A stretch of DNA of 64,000 bases from Hungatella_A sp034142505 (GTDB taxonomy: Bacteria > Bacillota > Clostridia > Lachnospirales > Lachnospiraceae), in NCBI GenBank assembly GCA_034142505.1, contig JAWZDV010000030.1:1-64000 (forward strand). Reading direction: 5' to 3'. Below the pieces are notes generated by a model. The model was not told the origin of the DNA. It saw only the letters and a list, made by a program, of their open reading frames with translations, and did no database searches. Below, piece after piece: positions 1 through 8,560 of the stretch (position 1 is the stretch's first letter; each line of letters opens with the position of its first letter). A program made the position numbers and the translations under genes.

Positions 1-3
1 TCT

Positions 4-27
4 ACAACATAATCGTCATTATGTTGT
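4..27. promoter_or_regulatory. perfect inverted repeat upstream of a small gene
   Basis: The 9-bp arms ACAACATAA (4-12) and TTATGTTGT (19-27) are exact reverse complements around a 6-bp spacer. The repeat ends a few bases before the ribosome site of the gene starting at 47, a position suited to a repressor operator overlapping a promoter. No T-tract follows, so a terminator is unlikely. The cognate regulator is unknown and may lie to the left of the window. Confidence 0.5.
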
Positions 28-46
28 CACAGGGAGGAAATGACCA

Positions 47-289
47 TTGAAAGAATATCTGCTGCAGCAATTAGCCGATCAAGTCAGAGCGACCTATATT
101 TCCGATTTACATAACCAAGTTTACTGGCCAGCTATCTGCACTGCCCTCCAGAACCTCACACCTGAACAGTATTCCTTAAAAGAATGGACGGACGCGGTGC
201 ATTACCTGCTAAACAAACACGAGACATCCTTTGATACCCCCTGCTCCGCCTGTCAATACTTACAGCATGAACTGAATAAGGAGCCTTAA
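47..289 (+). CDS. small hypothetical protein (80 aa)
   Basis: An 80-residue soluble protein that I do not recognise. It begins with TTG; a clear AGGGAGGA ribosome site lies at about 31-38, and a perfect inverted repeat lies just upstream. The product looks helical and contains a CSAC pair of cysteines near the C-terminus (residues about 66-69). There is no signal peptide or membrane segment. The strong ribosome site and apparent operator argue for a real gene. The upstream context is cut off by the window edge, so no function is proposed. Confidence 0.55.
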   Translation: MKEYLLQQLADQVRATYISDLHNQVYWPAICTALQNLTPEQYSLKEWTDAVHYLLNKHETSFDTPCSACQYLQHELNKEP

Positions 290-359
290 CCTGCCACATT
301 CACAACCGTATATTGGCGGCGGCATAGGCAGGCGGAAAGCAGAAAGCAAGTTTCCTATC

Positions 360-773
360 CTATTCCTGCTTCAACTGCTCATAAACCTCGTCCCCAACCG
401 CCTCCTGCCATTCATTGCGTGTCTCTTCCCCCGGCACCTCCACGGCAAGATGGGAGAACCAGCTGTCTCTGGCGGCCCCATGCCAATGCTTGACACCAGC
501 CGGAATCACCACTACATCTCCCATATGCAGCTCCCGGGCCGGTTTTCCCCACTCCTGGTACCAGCCGCGTCCGCCAGTACACAAAAGAATCTGTCCGCCG
601 CCCTTCGCCGCCTGATGAACATGCCAGTTATTCCGGCACCCAGGCTCAAACGTCACATTTCCTATCACCACACCTTCCGTAGTCAGCATATTCAAATAAC
701 TGTTCCCAATAAAATACTGTGCAAACGCCTCATTGGCCCCGCCCTTGGGGAATACCTCTTTTATTTCATTCAT
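360..773 (-). CDS. cupin-domain protein
   Basis: A single-domain cupin of 137 residues. The first cupin motif, with metal-ligand-type histidines (NNWHVHQAAKGGGQILL), and the second motif (GDVVVIPAGVKHWHGA) are both present, so metal binding is likely. The family holds small oxygenases, isomerases and carboxymuconolactone-decarboxylase-associated proteins, and the substrate cannot be read from sequence. The start at 773 is chosen because GGGAG lies about 10 bases upstream of ATG AAT GAA; an in-frame ATG 48 bases further upstream lacks such a site. The gene sits next to a flavodoxin relic. Related cupin and flavodoxin genes often adjoin aldo/keto reductase genes in Clostridia. Confidence 0.8.
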   Translation of the reverse strand: MNEIKEVFPKGGANEAFAQYFIGNSYLNMLTTEGVVIGNVTFEPGCRNNWHVHQAAKGGGQILLCTGGRGWYQEWGKPARELHMGDVVVIPAGVKHWHGAARDSWFSHLAVEVPGEETRNEWQEAVGDEVYEQLKQE

Positions 774-839
774 CCTGCTGTCTCCCTCTCTTCCCTGATT
801 ATGTTCACATTCGCTTCTCATCCACCATTTGCCCAGCTG

Positions 840-1072
840 TCATCTACCCAGCCAGTTCTCAATCTCCTGTTTCACCTCACGCACCTTCGATCCATGGATG
901 GCAAGCCCCTTCTTCACCACTGCTCCCGGGCACAGTCTCTTGATGTCCGCCTCGCTGCGCCCCATTCCGCTTCCCTCATGGGTACAGAACGGATAAATGA
1001 TCTTCCCGGCAGACTCACACTTCTCCAGCAATGTAAATACCGGCATCGGCATCGTTCCCCAATAGTTGGGAA
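840..1072 (-). pseudogene. flavodoxin, C-terminal fragment
   Basis: About 75 codons encode the end of a flavodoxin. The reading NYWGTMPMPVFTLLE followed by IIYPFCTHEGSGMG is the typical FMN-loop and final-strand region of the family. The reading frame stays open upstream to about 1072, where the sequence changes abruptly to AT-rich DNA and homology stops. The N-terminal half, including the phosphate-binding loop, is missing. The fragment ends with TGA at 840-842. It looks like the surviving end of a gene cut by insertion or deletion, next to a recombinase relic. Confidence 0.75.
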
Positions 1073-1204
1073 TTTAAAATTTGGATTTTATCGCAAAATG
1101 CTTATATTTAAAGGTTTTCAACACAATACACACTTTTTCAGTTTTTTATTGAATATGCCCTATAATCCCATTATAAAATTTATTAAGAAAATAAACAAAT
1201 ACTT

Positions 1205-1952
1205 GGATTGCATGTTCCCTGTATCTTGTTATTACAGCTTTGAGGCTTTAATTTCTGCATTCTCAGATGTTCTAAGTATCTCCTTACTGTTTGAATGCTT
1301 ATATCCGAAATGGTCATGTCTTTTTCTTTCAGATAACACAAAAACGCACGTAGGTATGTTGAATCCTAATTGTACCTACACTTTGACGGGTTACCTGAAA
1401 TAAATATTTTGTATACTCCTGAAATGCTGCTCTATTTTGCAAAATAACAATATCTGAAAAGCTAAATCGCTGTATGACGCTGCCCCTTGCCTGCCTCTCC
1501 TGGTTTATGTTTAGTCCATCAACTTACCAGACATTCGCATACCATGCCTGTTCCTTTTCCGCCAAAAATAATTCTCTTCTGCAAAATTCAACAAACTTCC
1601 ACGGGCTGCCACAAAGCTTTCCTGTTTTGGATATTAACCGTGCAGAATACTCCTTCACCTGAGACGTTTCCATTAACAGAATGTCGAAAATTTTTGCTTC
1701 TTCTGTATATTGGAATAAATATTTTAACGGAAGCAAGTATTGATTTCTACGTTCCTCTCTGTCTTTGATGCTTTTAACAATATGCCCTAATATCCATTCC
1801 ACTTGCTTTTTTACGGTTTCACTTGCATCTGTCGAAAAATCCCAAAGCAAGATATCCTTATCTTTCTCCAAATCAAAAGATTTTGCCATACGGCCTGTAA
1901 AATAGTCTGGTAAATATATTTGGTTATTTCGCATATCCTTCTTTTTCATCAT
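1205..1952 (-). pseudogene. tyrosine recombinase/integrase, N-terminal relic
   Basis: The first 142 codons are open, then a TAA at about 1523 interrupts the same frame. Reading through it continues as DGLNINQERQARGSVIQRFS and on to about 1370, where a frameshift is needed. The next frame then reads STYLRAFLCYLKEKDMTISD and SIQTVRRYLEHLRMQKLKPQ, the classic SAM-like core-binding domain of phage and transposon integrases. It ends in AT-rich DNA near 1205. The catalytic domain with its R-H-R-Y residues is absent. This is the dead end of a mobile element. Family assignment rests on the core-binding motif and not on a search. Confidence 0.7.
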
Positions 1953-2021
1953 GTACTTTAGAGATTCCTTCAGTTAACTTAGCGCACTATTTAAAATGTA
2001 TTCTTACCCTTTTGAGACTTT

Positions 2022-2057
2022 ATCCTGTACATCATCCTATACAGAGTTGTACAGGAT
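2022..2057. repeat. inverted repeat with nested second arm
   Basis: ATCCTGTACA (2022-2031) and TGTACAGGAT (2048-2057) are exact reverse complements. The spacer contains a near-copy of the left arm, TCATCCTATACA, that could pair with the same right arm extended to TGTACAGGATGATG, so two alternative stems are possible. No T-tract follows on either strand. It lies between the recombinase relic and the AlbA_2 gene. It could be a regulator site or a recombination-site remnant. Confidence 0.4.
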
Positions 2058-2148
2058 GATGGATAATTGTCAGGAATATTGCTTTCCGACAAAACAGTCG
2101 GTTTAGTAGGAGCAAGTACCTGTTTTGCCTGTCTTCTTTGGTTAAAGG

Positions 2149-3495
2149 CTATTTTACAATCCATTGTCCTGATTTTCGACTGCCAATACGTTCAATTATT
2201 CCCTTTTCTCTCAGTTCTTTTATAACTCTTCTTGTCTGTCTGTCAGAACGGTTCAATTTTGTGGCCAGTTGTGCTTGTGTTATATGAGGATTCTCTCTTA
2301 TTGCTGATAAAATTATTTTCTCTAAAGAATCATCTAATAGGTCATTTAATGGGTCATTTATTAGGACATTTTGATCTTTTAAAAAGTTCTTTTGTCCTAA
2401 AGGCGTAAATTTTACCATGATGTCTTCTAAATGAAGTGTATATTCCGGCATCGGAACACCGTGTTTTTTACATGCTTCACATATTTTTTCTATCCCACGT
2501 CCCCATGTTTCTACATATCCTGCCCTAAAAAATCCATTGGCTATATTCGGATTATAAGGCTGTGAGCGATGGCGCTCCATCAATGTTTCGATTGTCCATC
2601 CTACCGGAAATACACAGTCATTACTGATATACATTGCGTCCTCATGAATCCGAATCTGTATTGGCACTAATGCTGCGTAATTGGAATGAATAATCGCATT
2701 ATATACCGCCTCCCTGACAGCCGCCTTTGGAAGCGGATACGTCTCGATTCTGGTGACATTGTCATAAGATATGATTGCCTTCATGTACTTCAAGTAAATC
2801 AATTCTATAACCCTGTCCGCCTGTATAAATAAGGAACCATGAATCTCGTCCTGATAGCGCAGGTCAGAGCCTTCTCCAAAATATCCGATTTTAATATACG
2901 CACCTGTAACCCATTTCTCCGGATTGCGGTGAAACAGGAGAATTGCCGCACGTTTTAACCTGCCCTGTTCAAAAAGACCAAGGCTGTCCAAAAGCTGTTC
3001 ATTGCTCATATTCAGGTCTTCTTCAGTCATACGCCCACTCCGTAGGGCCTCGCGTCGAAAAATATCAAAACTCTCTTTGTCTAAATCCTCAACAGTAACT
3101 CCATCGACTGGAACAGCATCCCATTTATACCCTGTTTTAGACAGTAAAAATTCTGTCAAAGTTGCGCCTCTGAGAAGCTGCTTTGTACTGCCGCTGCGAT
3201 AATGATACTCTCCTTTATAATTTACTGGATAGCTGCTGGGATTCACACAAATTTCAATATATTCCTTTCCGTCATGTGTCAACAGATTCACATCCACAAT
3301 AATGCCAAGGATATCCCTTACTTTATTCGGAATATCTTCAAGCAGCTTTTTACTGTCTGGTACCCCAATCACAGTACCATCATCATCCGTTCCAATATAT
3401 ATTTTGCCGCCTTGAGCATTAGCAAAGCCACAAATCCACTTTAAATACTCATCACGCCAGGATTCTTTCCATTCTGTGTTTTGGTTTTCTGCCAT
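2149..3495 (-). CDS. AlbA_2/Schlafen-type ATP-binding regulator with HTH tail
   Basis: A 448-residue cytoplasmic protein. Residues about 6-120 form an AlbA_2 (Schlafen-like) domain, seen in TEWKESWRDEYLKWICGFAN and GGKIYIGTDDDG. The middle carries a GHKL-type ATPase segment (REAVYNAIIHSNY, then NGFFRAGYVETWGRGIEKI). The last 70 residues form a winged helix-turn-helix (HITQAQLATKLNRSDRQTRR). This architecture is common among putative transcriptional regulators near mobile and defence genes. The start has GGGAGGAAAG just upstream. It is intact although its neighbours on both sides are broken. Its target and ligand are unknown. Confidence 0.85.
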   Translation of the reverse strand: MAENQNTEWKESWRDEYLKWICGFANAQGGKIYIGTDDDGTVIGVPDSKKLLEDIPNKVRDILGIIVDVNLLTHDGKEYIEICVNPSSYPVNYKGEYHYRSGSTKQLLRGATLTEFLLSKTGYKWDAVPVDGVTVEDLDKESFDIFRREALRSGRMTEEDLNMSNEQLLDSLGLFEQGRLKRAAILLFHRNPEKWVTGAYIKIGYFGEGSDLRYQDEIHGSLFIQADRVIELIYLKYMKAIISYDNVTRIETYPLPKAAVREAVYNAIIHSNYAALVPIQIRIHEDAMYISNDCVFPVGWTIETLMERHRSQPYNPNIANGFFRAGYVETWGRGIEKICEACKKHGVPMPEYTLHLEDIMVKFTPLGQKNFLKDQNVLINDPLNDLLDDSLEKIILSAIRENPHITQAQLATKLNRSDRQTRRVIKELREKGIIERIGSRKSGQWIVK

Positions 3496-3547
3496 TCACT
3501 TTCCTCCCATCTCAATTTAGAAGTCATAATGATTTAACACTATGTGA

Positions 3548-5193
3548 CTATTTTTGAAGTTTAAGGATTTCACCCGTTATATCGCTTCCTTCATAGATGA
3601 ATGCAGCTTCCCACTCACTCCACTTTGTAATGGAATAATCCGCAGCATGGATTTCTTTTTCGGCATCTACCAACCACACAAGTTTCATCCCTGTTTTGTC
3701 AAGATAAGTATTCAAGATATCTTTCCGAACAACAACACTGTTAATTTCTTGAGTCAAATCTGTATCGAAAGCAGCTAGAATTCCATTGGAATCAAAATAA
3801 AACCCGTCTGCTTTTTGTTGCTTCAAATTCATTGTTTCAATGAGGTTCGCACACGGCAGACTTTGGGAAATTGCACTCTCTTTTGTTGCATCATATTCTT
3901 CTTCCCACAATAGATCTGTTGTAGCATGAAGTATTTTACCTATTTTTTTCTTGATTTCTCGCTCCCTGATTTCCTCTTTGAATTGAATCTCTGGAACTTC
4001 GAAATCATCTTTCTCATTCCAATCATCCATAACTTCTTCCACTTCCCACTCATCGTCTTCAGATAATTCACTATACTCAGACAATAAGGCTTCTATCGAA
4101 GAAAGGTCTGGAACTTGCACCGTCTCTGCAACTATTTCATACTCGCCGGTTTCAATCTGCACATCCACCCAGGCATATTCATTGAATTCCCGACAACTCG
4201 GTGACCAAGGATATTCTCTGTTAAAAACAGAGTATGTTTGATGATGGGATGCTATATCGCTCACAATAACTGAGCGACCATTTTTCACGCACTGGGAGAG
4301 TTCATCTGCCTGCTCTGGACTGACAAAATAAGCATATAACCAGCTCCATACCAGCAGCTTATCTATATCCAGATCTTCACGTCCTGTGTCACAATACTTC
4401 GTCAAGCATATCCATTTTGTTCCATTATGGTCAGTCAGAATCAAAGTATCCTTCAATTTATTTAAGAAGATTCCCTTCGTTCCAAGCCACGTTTTCTGTG
4501 CATCTGCCGTGGAAATATCAGCGGCTTTGTTTTCCTCTTTTCCCTTAGTTAAGAATTCATCCAATATAGTAAATCTGGGAGCCTCCTTACAAATCATAAA
4601 GCTTTGATTCAAAGTTGGATCAAAATCTCTAATATATGGTTCCCACGCCCCCTCAAATTTAACATCTTCTTTCTCGGAATAGTTCCAACGGTCAACCATC
4701 TTACAATGATCTGAAATACGAGCCAGCATATTATACATGGTAATCCATTGATACTTTTTGCCAATCCTTTCAGTCTTTATGCTCTGATGCCTATCGTACC
4801 TGCCGCAGTGCTGATCATGCTCTCCAAAGTATTCTTCGGAGAACCCAAGTTCCTCCTGAATGTAATATACAGCGTAGTTGAACATCTTCTTGTCATCTAC
4901 GTCAAAATTATGAAGAGCGCTTTGGAAAACATAGCGGCCAAAATCTCCATACATTCCCATGCCTTCAAAACGCATGGAGTGTATCAGCCAAAACATTGCT
5001 CCATCGTAATGCTTCTCCAGATAACGTGGGCTTCTATCTCTGGAATAGGGTAACGTAGTTTCTGAAGCAGCTGCAGAACACGATTGGCCGCTCCTATACG
5101 TAATGAATTGCTATCTGCCTGTTCTATATTTTTTTGAAATCTTTCTGTATCCATTGTTTCCCCCGTAAAAACTCTTAAATCAAGTTTCACCAC
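3548..5193 (-). pseudogene. C-terminal part of a large protein, frameshifted; possible STAND/Avs-type defence ATPase
   Basis: From 4996 downward a 482-codon frame is open, but coding sense continues upstream without a start (reading RSPRYLEKHYDGAMFWLIHS) to about 5110. A separate 69-codon frame runs from 5193 and overlaps it out of frame. This suggests a frameshift near 5000-5110 in a once longer protein. The segment with GRYDRHQS followed by ERIGKKYQWI and then a WEPYIRDFDPT block resembles, from memory, the C-terminal region of large ATP-binding defence proteins of the AVAST/STAND group. That assignment is tentative. No P-loop or N-terminal effector remains. It ends 52 bases before the AlbA_2 gene start. 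Confidence 0.45.
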
Positions 5194-5462
5194 TATTTAC
5201 GTACAACATTTTTCTTTTGTAATAATCATTGATTCCATACATGACCTCTTTCTTAATCTGTCTTAAATATACCATATTTTTCTAATCATTACATCACTTT
5301 TGACCGTTACTCTCATAAAATCAAAAAAAGACCTGCAAAACACTTTTCTGCAAGTCCATAAATATCAACGCTATACACATTTCAGTCTATCATCTGTGTA
5401 TGCAGTTCCTTTTTTCCTCATATTTTTAACGCTATATACTCAATATACAATCAAAACCATAC

Positions 5463-5963
5463 TCCATTTTAGGATATCCCAGATTAGACCGGATTGGAGA
5501 CGATTTCAATTTCATCGTGGGAGTCTGTAATTCTGCCAGCTGGCTGGACCGCTGCAATTTCTTTCAGCTGGGTGATTACCGGAAAATGATCGCCGTCCCG
5601 CTGACACACCGTCTCACCTGCCGGGACCGGCTTTCCATCACTGATTTGTATGGGGAAACGCTGATGATGGTAAAAAGGGGCGATTCTGCTCTCAACGACC
5701 GTCTCCGTGACGATTTAGAACAGAATCACCCGCAAATTCAGATTGAGGATACTCCTCTTTTTTATGATATTGATGTGTTCAACCGCTGCGCCGAGGGCAG
5801 CCAAATGCTGTTGAACTTAGAATGCTGGAAAGATATCCACCCATCCCTCGTCTCCATTCCCGTAGACTGGGACTATACGATTCCCTACGGCCTTCTCTAT
5901 TCAAAAACACCGTCCAGGGACGTACTGGAATTTCTGGACGCCGTCCATCATTTCCCGGACTGA
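5463..5963 (+). pseudogene. LysR-family regulator, effector-domain fragment
   Basis: About 166 codons encode the C-terminal two-thirds of a LysR substrate-binding domain. The reading opens with ILGYPRLDRIGDDFNFIVGV and continues into PLTHRLTCRDRLSITDLYGE, which matches the usual first strand, linker and second lobe. The helix-turn-helix and the first part of the effector domain are missing. Upstream sequence is AT-rich and carries an in-frame stop at 5427-5429. A GTG at 5517 could in principle start a shorter peptide but has no ribosome site. A regulator without its DNA-binding half is not expected to function. Confidence 0.7.
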
Positions 5964-6036
5964 CGCCATGGTACGGTGTCACTCCTGGGACTTTCGGCTG
6001 ACTCCAATGCCCGGTCCCACTCCTGACAAGAAAGGA

Positions 6037-7020
6037 TTACCTTCTCTTATCTTCAAATGCCTGGAGCACAACATTAATCGCCGCAAACAGCACCCCAGAC
6101 ACCGGCCAGATCACCCAGGTACTCTCCCAGTCCCAGGTACGGAAGCTGTATGCGAGATAAATAGCCACCACAACCAGCCAGTAAGCACGGATGACAGCCC
6201 TTACCACCGGGCTCCGGTTCTTCTTGGTCAGAGAATAGTCGCCCTCCTGGAGCAGTTTCTCCATGCTGGTCTGGTTGATTCCGGCAACAATGAAGAAGGC
6301 CACCCCCGTGGCTACCATAAGCAGCAGGATCACCACCAGCCAGATCGTGAAATATTCATCCTCCGAAAATGCGATTCCCCCCAGCAGCGGAAGCGCGGCC
6401 AGAATGCAAAAAGCCGCTCCTATGACATTGGACCGGACGTAGATGCCGTGATACCGCTTCTGCCGCTCCTTCACCATACCTGTAACACCGTACTCAGTAT
6501 CAATAATCTCATTTTCCAGATACTCAAATTTCTTGGTTTTCATCCCACACACGATAAAAATGGATACCGCGCCCGCAACGAGAATCAGCAGCGTGCTAAG
6601 GCCGATAGCCACGGCTACATTTTCACCTGCCCTAAAGCGCCCAGTCTCCGCCGCAGTACTTAACACCATCAAAACAATGGGGGAAATGATACACATAACC
6701 GTGGCGGCCGCAATCGGTCCTGCCGTCTGCCGTTTTACCTCCAGGAACTCATTGGCCTCCTCCATGGAAACCCTGCGGACCGTGCCCACATCCTCCGGCA
6801 CTTCCGCAAACTCCTCTGTCTCCAGCTCCTCTTTCATCAGATAATCCGTTGTCACACCGAACAGTCTGCTCATCATTAAAATCTTTTCCACATCGGGAAT
6901 TGACTGGGCGCTCTCCCATTTGGACACGGCCTGTCTCGTCACATTCATTTTCTCGGCCAGTTCTTCCTGGGACCACCCACTCTTTTTTCGCAGCATGCAA
7001 ATCTTATCTGCCAAAATCAT
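6037..7020 (-). CDS. XRE-type regulator with C-terminal membrane domain
   Basis: A 327-residue protein. Residues about 5-60 are a Cro/C1-type helix-turn-helix (GWSQEELAEKMNVTRQAVSK), followed by an acidic linker. Four hydrophobic segments follow, at roughly 105-125, 140-160, 205-250 and 285-315, so the regulator is probably anchored in the membrane. This architecture is frequent in Clostridia; the ligand is unknown. The ATG is preceded by GAGGTAACAGACGGT. A TTGACA hexamer lies at 7135-7140 (minus orientation) without a clear -10 partner. Confidence 0.88.
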   Translation of the reverse strand: MILADKICMLRKKSGWSQEELAEKMNVTRQAVSKWESAQSIPDVEKILMMSRLFGVTTDYLMKEELETEEFAEVPEDVGTVRRVSMEEANEFLEVKRQTAGPIAAATVMCIISPIVLMVLSTAAETGRFRAGENVAVAIGLSTLLILVAGAVSIFIVCGMKTKKFEYLENEIIDTEYGVTGMVKERQKRYHGIYVRSNVIGAAFCILAALPLLGGIAFSEDEYFTIWLVVILLLMVATGVAFFIVAGINQTSMEKLLQEGDYSLTKKNRSPVVRAVIRAYWLVVVAIYLAYSFRTWDWESTWVIWPVSGVLFAAINVVLQAFEDKRR

Positions 7021-7168
7021 ACCGTCTGTTACCTCTTCTTTCCGGAGCCATGTTGTATGGATCTGATCCGCCCCTGTTGTGCTTTTACCTTACCTTTTTG
7101 GGCAGTTGCCTGCAAGAAAACAGGGCGTTCAATTTGTCAACCGGCGGTTGCAAATGGCGGATTTCCTG

Positions 7169-8290
7169 TTATTTTTCATAAAAACCGGCCACTTCCTGTA
7201 AATGTCTGATAATAGGCAGATGCTGGGGACACGCCTCCTCACACTGCCCGCAGCCGATACAGTCGCCGGCCTTTCCAGCGTCTTTTGCCAGACGGTCATA
7301 GGCCTCCTGCTGGGTATTCCCCTGATCCTGGTCTTTCTGGTGGTCTTTATTGTAAAGGGAGAAATATTTCGGTATGGCGATCTTCTGGGGACAGCCGTCC
7401 GTACAGTAGGAACAATCGGTACAGGGAATGGCAATACCTGCGTGAATCGTTTCCACGGCTTTCTGAATGATTGCCTTTTCCTTCTCATTTAATGGGGTGA
7501 AGTCCGACATAAAACCGGTGTTGTCAAGCAGCTGTTCCATGTTGCTCATGCCGCTCAGCACCAGTTTCACATGGTCTAAGCTGGCCGCAAACCGAACCGC
7601 CCAGGAAGAAACGGACCGGTCTGGCGCATATTCCTTGAAGGCGTGTTCCACTTCTGCCGGAACCTTGGCAAGAGTACCGCCCTTCACCGGCTCCATGACA
7701 ATCACCGGTTTTCCATGTTTTACCGCCACGTCATAACATTTCCCAGACTGAACCTTCTCGCTGTCCCAGTCCAGATAGTTGAGCTGCAGCTGGACAAACT
7801 CCATCTCCGGATGTTCCGTTAAAACCTGGTCTAAGAATTCGGCATTGTCGTGATAGGAAAATCCAATATGTTTCACCAGCCCGCTCCGCTTTTTCTCCAT
7901 CAGCCACTCATAACAGTCCAGCTCCGTGTAAATCTTATCATAATCCCGGCTCACCGCGTGCAACAGATAATAATCAAAGAACTGGACTCCCGTTTTTGCC
8001 AGCTGCTCATTGAAAATCCGGTCCCGGTCCTCCTTCGTCTTGATAAACCCGGCGTTCAGCTTCGTCGCCAGCGTGAAGCTGTCTCTGGGATACCGGTCCA
8101 CCAGCACCTCCTTGACGGCTCTCTCACTGTTAAACCCACAGTACATCCATGCCGTGTCAAAGTAGGTAAATCCTCTCTCCAGGAAGATGTCCACCATCTT
8201 TTTTGTCTGCTCCAAATCAATGCTTGCCTCATCGTCAGCGTCCACCCGCGGCAGCCGCATCAGGCCGAAGCCCAGTTTTTTGTCATCCAT
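7169..8290 (-). CDS. aldo/keto reductase with C-terminal 4Fe-4S ferredoxin domain
   Basis: 373 residues. The N-terminal 270 form an aldo/keto reductase TIM barrel, with the catalytic Asp/Tyr region FTYFDTAWMYCGFNSE and lysine in ATKLNA. The C-terminal 100 residues carry two cysteine clusters, CTDCSYCTDGCP and CIGCGQCEEACP, which would bind two 4Fe-4S clusters. Such fused reductases are widespread in anaerobes; the physiological substrate is undefined. AAAAGGAGACAGGATC precedes the ATG, and a good promoter lies at 8346-8374. It appears to be a single-gene unit. Confidence 0.93.
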   Translation of the reverse strand: MDDKKLGFGLMRLPRVDADDEASIDLEQTKKMVDIFLERGFTYFDTAWMYCGFNSERAVKEVLVDRYPRDSFTLATKLNAGFIKTKEDRDRIFNEQLAKTGVQFFDYYLLHAVSRDYDKIYTELDCYEWLMEKKRSGLVKHIGFSYHDNAEFLDQVLTEHPEMEFVQLQLNYLDWDSEKVQSGKCYDVAVKHGKPVIVMEPVKGGTLAKVPAEVEHAFKEYAPDRSVSSWAVRFAASLDHVKLVLSGMSNMEQLLDNTGFMSDFTPLNEKEKAIIQKAVETIHAGIAIPCTDCSYCTDGCPQKIAIPKYFSLYNKDHQKDQDQGNTQQEAYDRLAKDAGKAGDCIGCGQCEEACPQHLPIIRHLQEVAGFYEK

Positions 8291-8345
8291 GATCCTGTCT
8301 CCTTTTCGTTGTTTAAACTTGTACGATCGATGCCTCGTATGTTCT

Positions 8346-8374
8346 ATTATAAAGGTTTTGGTGGATTCTGTTAA
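8346..8374 (-). promoter_or_regulatory. sigma-A-type promoter of the aldo/keto reductase gene
   Basis: On the minus strand TTAACA (8374-8369) and TATAAT (8351-8346) are separated by exactly 17 bases. Transcription would start near 8340, leaving a leader of about 50 bases. The rest of the intergenic stretch up to 8560 holds only AT-rich sequence with a short repeated ATAGCGAAC element near 8450-8475. Confidence 0.65.
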
Positions 8375-8560
8375 TTACTTTTTTTATATTAACGTCTCCA
8401 TATTAAAATCCATGAAAAACAAAGAATAACTAACGAACATCAAATCAAAATAGCGAACAAATAGCGAACGAAACTCTTTGATTAAGGAACTGATTATGGA
8501 ATAATACTCCTGGAATTAGATTTGAATGAATTAGGCTTTACTGAATAGCATGGCTTAAGT

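Noticed and set aside
450..1403. 317-codon open frame on the plus strand
   Set aside because: It is antisense to the cupin gene, the flavodoxin fragment and the recombinase relic, has no ribosome site and no recognisable domain.
8375..8560. possible riboswitch or small RNA between GH1 and the aldo/keto reductase gene
   Set aside because: Only AT-rich sequence and a short ATAGCGAAC repeat are visible; no stable fold or conserved RNA motif was recognised.
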